A stretch of 63,346 nucleotides of DNA from an uncultured Muribaculaceae bacterium (GTDB lineage Bacteria > Bacteroidota > Bacteroidia > Bacteroidales > Muribaculaceae), in the NCBI GenBank assembly GCA_910584665.1, contig CAJUBL010000007.1, forward strand, positions 1 to 63,346, in the 5' to 3' direction. Positions 8,038 through 18,200 of the stretch are shown here, piece by piece (the first letter of the stretch is position 1; each line of letters begins with the position of its first letter). The position numbers were made by a program, and so were the translations under genes. Below the pieces are notes generated by a model. The model was not told the DNA's origin and did no database searches. It was given only the letters and a program-made list of their open reading frames with translations.

Positions 8038-9294
8038 TTACCAGCCGCCCGAGGCGCCGCCGCCGCCGGTCATACCGCCGCCGAAACTGCCGCCCGAGAA
8101 GCCACCGCCGCCGCCACGGCCGCCAAAACCGCCTCCGCCCATTATGATCACAGGAGGCTCCGCCACCTTAGCGATCGAATACGGTACATTATTGATATTT
8201 CCGCAGTTACGGCACCTGTAGATACGTATTCCCTGACCTTCGGTACGTGTCGTAGGCTGGCGCAATATACGGTTGGCCTGCATGGCCATGGCCCTGGCTC
8301 CGCACTGCGGACATACCGCATAGCCTGACCTACGGTTGACATAGGGTATGATATCGGTCTCATGGCAACACGGACACAGCCACACGTCATAGTCTACCGA
8401 ATTAAGTTTCTCCTCCATGTCCTGTGCAGGCGTAAGATAGTCATTATCATGCACTTCATCAACACGATCCATCCGTGTACCGCAGTTTGGACAGTCATGA
8501 CGATGCAATCTGGTGTGTCTCATGAGCAACCACAACGGCAGCCACACGATGACCGCGACTCCGAGCGTCAGCGGCAATGCCATCATGACAGGAAGTTTCA
8601 TTCGCTCAAGTCTGCCATACCGCTGCTGGTCAGTCAAGCCTCTCGACGACACGTAAGCAACTATCAGCCAGACTAATAATCCCATTATAACAATAATCGC
8701 CACAGCGGCATATCCCTTGATGAATTCCTTCAGGTCTTCCTTTCCGCCGTCAGGTAGTCCAGGATTCTGATCACTATGGAGATAATCGGCCGCTTCAGGA
8801 TCAGAGATATACGTGCCTATAGCCCTCACGGCATCGGTAACAGCCTTATCCGGATCACCGGCTTTCATATTGGGAGCTATATAGTTGCGTATGATTCTGC
8901 CGGCACGGCCGTCATTGATAACACCTTCCATTCCATATCCCGTACGAATGGCGGCACGGCGGTCATCACGCGATATCAGCAACAGCAGACCGTTGTCGCG
9001 GTCACGCTTTCCTATACCCCACAGTCCGAACAGTTCTGTGGCATATGAGTCTATATCCTGGCCATCGAGATCAGCCACAACAGCAACTGCTACTTCGGTT
9101 GTACGTGATGTGTTTATATCATCAAGCAACGAATCGGCAAGAGCTATCGCGGCAGGCGACAGAACACCGTCGGGATCGCTTACCCACGATGTAGCCCGGA
9201 CCACATGCACATTAGGTACATCGGCGGGCTTACGTGCTGAGATCGACAGCGCCGCCATGATAACTATAGGAATGACAAGGATATATCTTTTCAT
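8038..9294 (-). CDS. TPM-domain membrane protein with CxxC zinc-ribbon motifs and Gly-rich tail
   Basis: 418 residues: signal peptide about 1-20 and TPM domain about 33-165 (ATSWVSDPDGVLSPAA, NGLLLLISRDDRRAAIRTGYG). Two transmembrane segments follow (about 194-216 and 236-258). Then come four cysteine pairs (CPNC 268-271, CPCC 307-310, CPQC 328-331, CRNC 361-364), which look like two zinc ribbons. A glycine tail of about 35 residues ends in GGW. TPM proteins have been linked to membrane-protein quality control and Psb27-like or phosphatase-like roles; the function here is unknown. Its ATG overlaps the dgt stop (ATGA). Confidence 0.85.
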   Translation of the reverse strand: MKRYILVIPIVIMAALSISARKPADVPNVHVVRATSWVSDPDGVLSPAAIALADSLLDDINTSRTTEVAVAVVADLDGQDIDSYATELFGLWGIGKRDRDNGLLLLISRDDRRAAIRTGYGMEGVINDGRAGRIIRNYIAPNMKAGDPDKAVTDAVRAIGTYISDPEAADYLHSDQNPGLPDGGKEDLKEFIKGYAAVAIIVIMGLLVWLIVAYVSSRGLTDQQRYGRLERMKLPVMMALPLTLGVAVIVWLPLWLLMRHTRLHRHDCPNCGTRMDRVDEVHDNDYLTPAQDMEEKLNSVDYDVWLCPCCHETDIIPYVNRRSGYAVCPQCGARAMAMQANRILRQPTTRTEGQGIRIYRCRNCGNINNVPYSIAKVAEPPVIIMGGGGFGGRGGGGGFSGGSFGGGMTGGGGASGGW

Positions 9295-10628
9295 ACGGCA
9301 GGTAGTGTTTGTCCGTTAAGTTTACGGTAAAGATCAAGAGCGTAGACATCGGTCATAGCCGACAGATGGTCGAGCACAGCCTGAACACGCCCGTAAAGAG
9401 CGGGTGCGTTCACATCATACTGCTGAGGCACCTTGGCCAGCAGTAACCGCGAGTAATTGAGCTCAGGAAAGCGCACGGCATGTATATGCTTCTGTAACAG
9501 AAATGTTATGATACGGTTTCCTGCCAGTTCTATGTCGACGACATCTCCGGCGCAGTATATTCTGCTCCATGACAATGCATTGCATGCCTCGTAAGCTTCA
9601 CGTTCGGGACCATTCAGAGACCGTAACAGAGATCCGCTGAAGGTACCGCGCATGATGGCAGGCTCGTTGGCGACAAAAGACTCGGCACAGCATGTCACCA
9701 GACGGTTTATCACTGCCGAACGCAGATATGCGACCTTCTCGTTGGAGTCACTGATGGCTTTGACAGCCTCATTGTGACGCTCGAAGTCATCTCCGGTAAA
9801 ATAACTGAGCAACAGAGGAAGGACGTCATCAGAAGAAAGGATCCTGAGCTTGTGGGCATCCTCGATGTCCATTATCTCATAACAGATATCGTCGGCGGCC
9901 TCAACTATATAGACAAGAGGATGCCGGGCATACTCCAGAGCACCATCTTCACGTTCACGGCGTATGAGACCAAGCTCGTCGGCAATCCGCCTGAACGATT
10001 CACGCTCACTGTCAAAAAAACCGAATTTTCCTGATTCTCCGGCGATAGACGACTCGTAGGGATACTTTACAATGGAAGCCAGCGTAGCGTATGTCATGCC
10101 GAAACCACCATGTCGTCTGCCGTTGAAGCTATGAGTCAACACCCTGAAAGCGTTGGCATTACCCTCGAAACGAACAAGATCGTTCCATTCTGAAGCAGTA
10201 AGACTGTCTCGCAACACGGCTCCCTCACCCTCTGAAAAAAATGTGGATATAGCCTTCTCTCCCGAATGGCCGAACGGGGGATTGCCCAGATCGTGGGCAA
10301 GACAGGCGGCAGCCACGATCTCGCCTATCGAGTCGAGAGCATCAGAGCCGGATGTACCCCGGTAGCGCGGCTTGAGAGCCGTCATTACCTCGCTGGCGAT
10401 CGAACGCCCTACCGACGAGACTTCAAGACTGTGTGTCAGGCGGTTGTGCACAAAGATACTGCCACCCGGCAACGGAAAGACCTGGGTCTTGTTCTGCAGG
10501 CGGCGGAACGGCGATGAGAAAACCATGCGGTCATAGTCACGACGGAAGTCACTGCGCACGCCGCCACGCCCGGGAGACATCTCCTCGAGTCCGAAACGCT
10601 TGTCACTGACCAGACGGGGCCATGACAT
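9291..10628 (-). CDS. dgt: Deoxyguanosinetriphosphate triphosphohydrolase-like protein
   Basis: An HD-superfamily enzyme that hydrolyses dNTPs to the deoxynucleoside and tripolyphosphate. The start chosen is the ATG at 10628 (MSWPRLVSDKRFG), 7 nt after the hflX stop. Upstream in-frame Met codons would overlap hflX, and relatives I know begin near this point. 445 residues. Visible motifs are RRDYDRMVFSSPFRRL, NRLTHSLEVSSVGRS (first His), CLAHDLGNPPFGHSGE (the HD pair) and the later IVEAADDICYEIMDIEDAH with the final Asp. Its stop overlaps the next gene by 4 nt. Confidence 0.9.
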   Translation of the reverse strand: MSWPRLVSDKRFGLEEMSPGRGGVRSDFRRDYDRMVFSSPFRRLQNKTQVFPLPGGSIFVHNRLTHSLEVSSVGRSIASEVMTALKPRYRGTSGSDALDSIGEIVAAACLAHDLGNPPFGHSGEKAISTFFSEGEGAVLRDSLTASEWNDLVRFEGNANAFRVLTHSFNGRRHGGFGMTYATLASIVKYPYESSIAGESGKFGFFDSERESFRRIADELGLIRREREDGALEYARHPLVYIVEAADDICYEIMDIEDAHKLRILSSDDVLPLLLSYFTGDDFERHNEAVKAISDSNEKVAYLRSAVINRLVTCCAESFVANEPAIMRGTFSGSLLRSLNGPEREAYEACNALSWSRIYCAGDVVDIELAGNRIITFLLQKHIHAVRFPELNYSRLLLAKVPQQYDVNAPALYGRVQAVLDHLSAMTDVYALDLYRKLNGQTLPAV

Positions 10629-10635
10629 TTTCCGC

Positions 10636-11874
10636 TCACTCGCCGCCGGCAGGCTGTTGGTCGATGTCTTCATATTTCTGGAAAAGGAAATCATTATACG
10701 GAAAACGTGCCACATGAATCTCCCGTGCTTTCCCGTAGAGGAGATTCTTGAGCTCGTCTATATTGCGCCCGGTTCTGGCCGAAATGAACACACAGTTGTC
10801 GTTCAGCCTGTTCATCCATGTCGCCTTAAGCTCTTCAAGCGATATATTCTCACGTGTGCGCGGTGTGAGGTCATCCTCATCTTTAGGTTTATACGTAAAT
10901 GCATCGATCTTGTTGAAAACCATGATCATCGGTTTCTCCTGATCGCCACATATATCGCGCAGAGTCCTGTTGACAACCTCGATCTGTTCCTCGAAGTGCG
11001 GATGGCTTATATCGACGACATGCACCAGAAGATCAGCATCACGGACCTCATCAAGCGTAGATTTGAAAGAATCGACAAGATGTGTCGGGAGCTTACGTAT
11101 GAAACCGACAGTATCGGTCAGCAGGAACGGCAGATTGTCGATGATGACCTTACGGACGGTAGTATCGAGCGTGGCGAAAAGCTTGTTCTCGGCAAACACA
11201 TCGCTCTTGCTCAGAAGATTCATAAGCGTCGACTTACCCACATTTGTATATCCCACGAGGGCCACACGCGTGAGTTTGCCACGATTCTTGCGCTGTATCG
11301 ATTTCTGCTTGTCGATAGCACGGAGCTCCTCCTTGAGACGCGCTATCTTGTCGAGGATAATACGGCGGTCGGTCTCGATCTGAGTCTCACCCGGGCCACG
11401 CATTCCTATGCCGCCGCGCTGACGCTCAAGGTGAGTCCACAGGCGCGTGAGCCTCGGCAGCATATACTGGTACTGGGCCAGTTCGACCTGTGCGCGGGCA
11501 TTGGCCGTCTGGGCCCTCAGAGCGAAGATGTCGAGTATCAGGCTGGTGCGGTCCAGTATCTTGACCTGCAGTTCTTTCTCTATGTTGGAGATCTGCTTGG
11601 TCGAAAGGTCATCGTCAAAGATGACCATTCCAACCTCATTTTCCTCTATATACAGCTTTATCTCATCAAGTTTGCCCTTGCCTACAAACGTACGTGGATT
11701 GGGATAGTCGAGTTTCTGTATAAAACGTCTGACAGTCACCGCCCCGGCGGTATCGGCCAGAAACTCAAGCTCGTCAAGGTACTCGTTGACCTTGCCCTCG
11801 TTCTGTTCACGGGTCACGAGACCTACAAGCACGGCGTTCTCGGTAACTTCTTTACTTATAACAAATTCTTTCAT
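10636..11874 (-). CDS. hflX: Ribosome-associated GTPase HflX
   Basis: HflX binds and splits stalled or stressed ribosomes using GTP. 412 residues. The N-terminal HflX domain spans about 1-195 with the signature GPGETQIETDRR and a coiled-coil linker (LKEELRAIDKQK). The G domain follows: G1 VALVGYTNVGKST, G3 DTVGFIRKLPTHL, G4 NKIDAF and a late FISARTGRNID (G5). It lies 28 nt after pyrC and 7 nt before dgt in the long minus-strand run. Confidence 0.95.
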   Translation of the reverse strand: MKEFVISKEVTENAVLVGLVTREQNEGKVNEYLDELEFLADTAGAVTVRRFIQKLDYPNPRTFVGKGKLDEIKLYIEENEVGMVIFDDDLSTKQISNIEKELQVKILDRTSLILDIFALRAQTANARAQVELAQYQYMLPRLTRLWTHLERQRGGIGMRGPGETQIETDRRIILDKIARLKEELRAIDKQKSIQRKNRGKLTRVALVGYTNVGKSTLMNLLSKSDVFAENKLFATLDTTVRKVIIDNLPFLLTDTVGFIRKLPTHLVDSFKSTLDEVRDADLLVHVVDISHPHFEEQIEVVNRTLRDICGDQEKPMIMVFNKIDAFTYKPKDEDDLTPRTRENISLEELKATWMNRLNDNCVFISARTGRNIDELKNLLYGKAREIHVARFPYNDFLFQKYEDIDQQPAGGE

Positions 11875-11902
11875 AAACAGTTATTAAAGAATATCGTATC
11901 AA

Positions 11903-13306
11903 TCAATGTTGTTCTGGATTATACGGATGGGATGCAATGAACAGACTGCGACGATCGTCAGCGGTGTAGGGGTTGAAGCGTATCGCCTGGGCCGATGATT
12001 TCCCGGCAAAACGGCCGTCATCATAGGCAGGCTGTCCGTTGACCCATGTGGTGACAACCCTGTGCATTAGTTTCTTTCCTGCATATGGAGTCCAGCCGCA
12101 ACGGCTCACAACGTCATTGTCACTGACAATGTGAGGCTCGCGAAGACATGCTACCCTGACAATATCAGCCTTATAGCCGGGAGCGATGAAACCACGTTTA
12201 TCCACTCTGAAAACAATGGCCGGATTGTGGCACATCATCCTCACAACGACACATGGATCAAAAAACAATGACATCATGACCGGCAGGGAGAACTGCACCC
12301 CCGGCATACCCGAAGCGGCATGCAGCAGATCTCCCTCCTTGTCGGCCGGGAGATGGGGTGCGTGATCGGTGGCAACAGTATCTATAATATGCTCATTGAC
12401 AGCATAATGCAACTCACTCCTATCGTTTTCTGACTTAATGGCCGGATTACACTTGATACGAGCCCCGAGAGTCTGCATGTCATCACCACTAAACAACAGA
12501 TAATGAGGGCAGGTCTCGGCGGTAATCAATTTCCGGGATATGTTTCCGGGAGCAAACAATTTAAGTTCCTCACTTGTAGAGACATGGGCCAGATGCAGGC
12601 GTGCATGATAGCGCAAGGCCAGTTCAACAGCATGTCTCGCCGCCTTAAAACAGGCCTTTGACGACCGCATGGTACCATGCAACGAAAGCGGCACATCGCC
12701 ATTGGGGTAACGTGCCTCAATATCAGCACGATTGGCCTTGATCTCAGCTTCGTCCTCGGCATGAACCATAATCAGTGCCGGCGAGGCCTCAAAAAGATGA
12801 TTCAGAGTCATCTCATTATCGACCAGCATGTTACCCGTAGATGAACCAAGAAATAGCTTGATGCCCGGCACACGCGTATAATCGGCCGCCATCAATGTAG
12901 CGAGATTGTCATTCGTGGCACCGATGAAAAAAGCGTAGTTGGCAAGAGAACACCCGGCGGCATGCTCCATCTTGTCGTTCCAGTCTTTGATACTGATTGT
13001 CTGCGGCTTAGTATTGGGCATGTCCATGAACGATGTCACACCGCCCGCAACGGCGGCCCGGCTCTCCGTAGCAATATCTCCCTTGGATGTGAGTCCCGGA
13101 TCCCTGAAATGAACATGCGAATCAATAACACCTGGAAGAAGATAATCACCTCTGAAACTAACCGATTCATAGTCAGAGCTATCAATCATAGCCATATCAG
13201 GCAGACCGCGACCTACAGTCTCGATCGTGTCCCCGTCAACAATCACATAACCGCAAAAAATCTCATCCCCGTTAACAATCGAGGCGTTATACAACAGCTT
13301 TTTCAT
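11903..13306 (-). CDS. pyrC: Dihydroorotase
   Basis: An amidohydrolase of de novo pyrimidine synthesis that interconverts carbamoyl-aspartate and dihydroorotate. The ATG at 13306 shares its first base with the TGA of the glycosyltransferase gene. 467 residues. Metal-site motifs are GVIDSHVHFRDPG, MDMPNTKP, the His in MVHAEDEAE, HLAHVST, ETCPHYLLF and the catalytic Asp in VATDHAPHLPADKEG. The length (about 450) fits the class I dihydroorotases of Bacteroidetes. Confidence 0.93.
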   Translation of the reverse strand: MKKLLYNASIVNGDEIFCGYVIVDGDTIETVGRGLPDMAMIDSSDYESVSFRGDYLLPGVIDSHVHFRDPGLTSKGDIATESRAAVAGGVTSFMDMPNTKPQTISIKDWNDKMEHAAGCSLANYAFFIGATNDNLATLMAADYTRVPGIKLFLGSSTGNMLVDNEMTLNHLFEASPALIMVHAEDEAEIKANRADIEARYPNGDVPLSLHGTMRSSKACFKAARHAVELALRYHARLHLAHVSTSEELKLFAPGNISRKLITAETCPHYLLFSGDDMQTLGARIKCNPAIKSENDRSELHYAVNEHIIDTVATDHAPHLPADKEGDLLHAASGMPGVQFSLPVMMSLFFDPCVVVRMMCHNPAIVFRVDKRGFIAPGYKADIVRVACLREPHIVSDNDVVSRCGWTPYAGKKLMHRVVTTWVNGQPAYDDGRFAGKSSAQAIRFNPYTADDRRSLFIASHPYNPEQH

Positions 13307-14076
13307 CACTCGACAGGTTTTGGAAATTTACGGAACCAGCCCGACGTCTTGAGACGTATTACCCCAAAGACAGCCTCGCCGAATATACCGCTGTTCATCT
13401 TACTGGTACCAAGCACACGATTGACGAAAATAATAGGTACCTCGACAATCCTGAACCCGCACTTGTAGGCAGTGTATTTCATCTCGATCTGGAAAGCGTA
13501 TCCTTTGAAACGTATCTTATCAAGCTCGAGCGTCTGCAATACACGCCGGCGATAGCACACGAATCCGGCTGTGGTATCACGTATCTTCATACCGGTGATG
13601 ACACGCACGTACCAGGAAGCATAGTAGCTCATCAACACACGCCCCATCGGCCAGTTGACCACATTCACACCAGTAATGTAACGTGAACCGACAGCCACGT
13701 CAGCCCCCTTGACGGCACATGCTTCATAAAGTGCCATCAGGTCATCGGGGTTATGCGAAAAGTCCGCATCCATCTCGAAGATATACTCATAGCCATTGTC
13801 GAGAGCATATCTGAAACCGGTGATATAAGCCGTTCCGAGTCCCTGCTTGCCTTTTCGCTCAATAATATTGACACGTCCGGGATACTCAGCCATCTTTTCC
13901 CTGACAATCAAAGCGGTACCGTCAGGAGAGCCGTCATCGATCACCAGGACGTCCATAGGATGGGAACGGGCCATGACAGCATCGATGATGGCGGAGGCAT
14001 TCTCCCGCTCGTTGTACATAGGTATGATCACGACCGAGTCGGCGCGCTGTGCCGGGAGTGTATTTGATGTACTCAT
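13306..14076 (-). CDS. GT2 glycosyltransferase, polyprenol-phosphate mannose synthase-like
   Basis: Predicted to transfer a hexose, likely mannose, from a nucleotide sugar to polyprenyl phosphate at the inner face of the membrane. The start is ATG at 14076 (MSTSNTLPAQ), 31 nt after the upstream gene; the longer open frame would overlap that gene. 256 residues. GT-A motifs are VIIPMYNERENA, VLVIDDGSPDGTA, GLGTAYITGFRYAL, the metal DxD-type EMDADFSHNPDD, and the DPM-type GSRYITGVNVVNWP with DTTAGFVCYRR. No C-terminal membrane domain is present, as in the soluble DPM1-like class. The donor is inferred only. Confidence 0.88.
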   Translation of the reverse strand: MSTSNTLPAQRADSVVIIPMYNERENASAIIDAVMARSHPMDVLVIDDGSPDGTALIVREKMAEYPGRVNIIERKGKQGLGTAYITGFRYALDNGYEYIFEMDADFSHNPDDLMALYEACAVKGADVAVGSRYITGVNVVNWPMGRVLMSYYASWYVRVITGMKIRDTTAGFVCYRRRVLQTLELDKIRFKGYAFQIEMKYTAYKCGFRIVEVPIIFVNRVLGTSKMNSGIFGEAVFGVIRLKTSGWFRKFPKPVE

Positions 14077-14107
14077 AATCAGAGTTTCTTTAAAAGCAAA
14101 TTCAAAA

Positions 14108-15178
14108 TCAAAGAAGCGCCGGGGCAAGATAGCGTGCGAGAAGATATCCGCCGCCAAGGAGCCATACATATATAATGAATGCCAGCACAAAAGGTTTGGC
14201 ACCGGCTTTTCTGAATTTATCGATCGAAGTCTCAGCTCCCAGAGCAACCATAGCCATCGTAAGCATGAAAGTATCGATATAGTTGATCACATCGACCACA
14301 GCGGCAGGAAGCCCCATAGGCGTCTGAAGCGTATTCAGCCACACTGACAGCGAGTTGAGAGCGATAACAAGCAGAAAACCGAAAGCAAACCAAGGAATGG
14401 CCACACGTCCTTTCTCCCCCTGCACTCCATCACCGCAATGTGACCGCCGGGCTACCCATATGCCCAGAATCAGCAGTACCGGCACCAGCATCATCACACG
14501 TATCATCTTGACAATGACGGTAGTGGCGGCAATCTCGTCACCCATGGCATTGCCTGCTCCGACAGCGTGTGCGACCTCGTGAAGCGTAGATCCTCCGTAT
14601 ATACCCATCTGCTGAGGGTCCAGATCAAGAAGTCCGGTGCGATATGCTATAGGATAGATAAACATCGATATCGTACCGAATATCACCACTGTAGCCACGG
14701 CCACGGCTGTCTTGTACGGTTTGGTACGCATCGTAGCCTCGGCGCCGAGCACTGCGGCCGCCCCACATATGCCGCTGCCTATCGATGTCAGCATCGCAGT
14801 ATCCCGATCCATCTTCAGCAGTCTGCTGCCTATGAGATAACCGCCTATCACAGTGGAGGCAACAATAATAGCATCGACAGTGATACCAGGAATACCTACG
14901 GCAGCTATGTCCTGAAATGTGAGACGGAAGCCGTAAAAAATTATACCTGTTCTAAGCAACCTCTTGGAACAGAACTGTATGCCCGGCACCCATGTCTCGG
15001 GAAGATGATTACGCAGAGAGTTGGCATACAGCATACCGAGGACAATGCCTATTATCATAGGACTTAAAGAAAGGTCCACGAATACCTTAGCGCTTCCGAT
15101 GTAGAAAGCCGCACAGGCAAAGAGTCCTATGAGCAGGACTCCGTGCAGCATGCTTGAACGTGTGTTATTAAGTTTCAC
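14108..15178 (-). CDS. YeiH/UPF0324-family membrane protein (putative sulfate exporter)
   Basis: A multi-pass inner-membrane protein of 356 residues with about ten hydrophobic segments. It carries family features such as LSPMIIGIVLGMLYAN, the small-residue stretch SIGSGICGAAAVLGAE and the motif GGSTLHEVAHAVGAGNAMG. It starts with GTG (15178), 29 nt after porU. Family members are annotated as putative sulfate or sulfonate exporters on limited evidence, so the substrate is uncertain. Confidence 0.85.
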   Translation of the reverse strand: MKLNNTRSSMLHGVLLIGLFACAAFYIGSAKVFVDLSLSPMIIGIVLGMLYANSLRNHLPETWVPGIQFCSKRLLRTGIIFYGFRLTFQDIAAVGIPGITVDAIIVASTVIGGYLIGSRLLKMDRDTAMLTSIGSGICGAAAVLGAEATMRTKPYKTAVAVATVVIFGTISMFIYPIAYRTGLLDLDPQQMGIYGGSTLHEVAHAVGAGNAMGDEIAATTVIVKMIRVMMLVPVLLILGIWVARRSHCGDGVQGEKGRVAIPWFAFGFLLVIALNSLSVWLNTLQTPMGLPAAVVDVINYIDTFMLTMAMVALGAETSIDKFRKAGAKPFVLAFIIYVWLLGGGYLLARYLAPALL

Positions 15179-15207
15179 AATAATATTATTTTAATATACG
15201 TTAATAC

Positions 15208-18200
15208 TTATCTTATCACAATCACCTGAAGCGGAGATGTCACCATGTGCCGCAGACCGGACCGCAGGTATGCACGAACTGTATACCGGCCGTCGGAAAC
15301 CGGTCTGCCGTCACTGTCGGTGAGATTCCATATGAACGGAAACGACACGTCGGGACAGCCGAATACGGTCTCTCCTTTCTCATTTCCGATCACAATACGC
15401 CCCACAGGAATATCAGGCAGAGAATGATCGATACTGAATGTGACTTCGTCGGAGGCAACCTTACGGTCAGCCTCCATGGTTACTCCGCCGCAACTGTTTA
15501 TCACGGTAAAGCCGACCGAACGTGAGGCACGGTTACCGGCATTGTCACATACCGTCAGAGTGACGGTATGAGCACCATCCGGGAGACCGGACAGCGGATA
15601 CCTCAGGCTATAACGTCCGTCGTCAAGCGGCACCATGCGTGCCGCCACATCGCTGTGATTCGTGCCGTCGACACTCAGCGTTGTTGTACGGCCTATTGTT
15701 CTGGTCATGCTCAGTCCTGACGCCGAAGGTATGACATAACCGAGAATCTCGATTACAGGACCCACCACATCACCGTCAGCAAACGTCGTGCTGTTGATCC
15801 ACAGACCATCTATAACCGGCGGCTCCATAACATCCGCACTGGGATCGGCAGATATCCCGGCCACACTGATATCATCCGCCACAGCCATGGCGCGCATTGA
15901 AAAGTCATCCGAGAAAGCATGTACTGCAATGACATGGCCTCCACCGGGACTGACAACTTCGGGACACAGCAACGGCACCTCAAAGTGACCATCCTTTACT
16001 TTTCCGCTAACGGTAGTGACAAGAGTTTCCCGACGTGTCACAGTCCTGGGCTTCCCGCCGTCCGCAGGATCATATATGCTCTGATCTGTACGTGCCGGCT
16101 CATACAGATCTATCACCACCGATCCGTCGAACTCCGGGGACAGATTTCCGTCCGCACCGACTACATCCCCTTCTATAACATCAGATGACAACGGAGTGAC
16201 GATGAAGCCATCCGGGACACTCACAGATATACCATGTGTGTATGGATACACCGGTAAGGCCGGATCGCCCACAAAATTATAGCAGGCAGTGTTGACGGAG
16301 ACTTCAGAGCTGCTGTGCAGACCGATCACCGCATTACGGGCCATGCGGAATATATCGCCTATACTGCGGCTGCCCGACAGAGTGAAATATTCACGGGCCA
16401 TAGCCATGCCGAGATAGGCCATATATCCGATACCGCAATCCAGAGTCTCTTTCACCTTGTCAAACAGCGGACGACGGTTACCGGCGGCACGCTGGTACAG
16501 TCCGGACATTCCCTTGGTAACAGTAACAGCAGGTGCCCAGCGTCTTTCTATCGAGTCACACAGCTCAACAGCCTGCTCAAGATGGCCCTGCCTGTCGCCG
16601 TAGTCACACACCACCAGAGCCCGCGATCTGACGTCGGTCGTCGGCGGAGCCATAAGATAACTCTCCGCCTTGTCTATGTATGCGGCCGCCTGGGCCTGTG
16701 TCACTGCAGGAATACGCCCTACGTTGACCGACATATGTGCCGATACTATATCGTCAGGAAGCGGTTCATCCTCAAGAAAGCCGAAAAAAGCATCCGTACA
16801 GTAACATGTCGAAGCATATCCCTGTTTGAAAAGACTTTCGACCTCATATGTGATCACATGGGTGTCGTCAACAGCCGTACCGGTTACATGACCGGCCGGA
16901 TCATAAGTCGAAGCTCCCATGATCAGCAGGCTCAGGGGACTGCCGGCGGCCCGGTCATACAGCGACTTCATGAAACGGCGTATGGCATATGGCGAGCGGA
17001 CACCCGAACCGAATTCATCAAAGACCTCACGCGGTTCCACCACAGCGATCTTCATGCCCTGACAGCGGGTATGGATATCGGCGAGGCGCTCGGCTTCGGC
17101 ACGTAAAGCCGGAGCGGTCAGTATGACCATATCCGGCACCGACATCGACGACAGACGTCCCATACCGGAGACGGGCCCTTCGATCGTGACCGGCCGATGT
17201 TCCATTGCCGGATTGAAGGCGACAAAATGTGCCGTTCCATTGACCTCACCCGGAAGAGATACTATGAGATCCCGGCCATCTGATTTTGATCCAAGTCTAC
17301 GTGGCAGGAACGGAGATGTCACATCCCAGACAACAGTTTCTGCTCCGGCTTCAAGCCGCAGAGCATCACTGTCGGCGATATCATACATATACATCGACAG
17401 TTCAGATACGTCGGCCGGCATAACATTGTCCCGTGTATATCCCAGCGAAACCGTCTCGAAAGCGGCAAACGCCACAGCGCCCGCATTGTTCAGATCGGCC
17501 CGGAAAGACACAGTCCGGTCTCCCGTCACAGGCGCGGCTATAGGAATCTCCAGCCTGTCGGCAGCCACAAAGTAGGTCTCGACCGCATTATACTCATTTT
17601 GCATGGATATCGCACGCAGGGTACTCTCTTTATCGCATACCTTTATTCCGAACACAGGTTTCTCAGCCTTGATAGCACCTACAGCGCGGAGGGCAAGCTT
17701 ACCGCGGTCCGTGAGATCCGGAACCGGAAACTCTATCTCCAGCCGGCGACCGGAAGATTTCGAGAAATCGTGGCCAAGGAAAGACGTTCCGGAACGGGCG
17801 GGATTTGACACCATCGGGTGATAAATCCCGAACGACCAGTGGAAAGTATGTATGTTGACCGGTTCAGTAACCGGCAGCCCCCCGACCCGGACCGGATTTT
17901 CACATGAGCCCACGAAATAACAGCCGTGTGTGTCGGATGTGTTGACGACGGGCCTGGCATAGAGGTATGACCCCGTAGGGCTGTAGACATCTGCAGTCTC
18001 CGGACCCTCGGCATAAAACAGTATGCGACCGTCGTCGGTCAGCATCGTCGGAACCTCAGGGATGCCACTGAGCCTGGAATCATTAAAGTCATGTCTCATT
18101 CCTGCCACACCGCCATAACCATATACAGCCACCCGGCCGGCATCATCGAACCCCATCGATGCAAGCTGATCGGAAGTAATCTGTACTATGCCGGTTGTGT

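Noticed and set aside
10600..11940. 446-codon open frame opposite hflX
   Set aside because: It is the shadow of hflX, which has all GTPase motifs; composition is antisense-like and no domain is recognisable.
15150..15190. TTGTGAAA at the yeiH start as a Rex half-site
   Set aside because: Only one half matches the Rex palindrome, and the word includes the GTG start codon itself.
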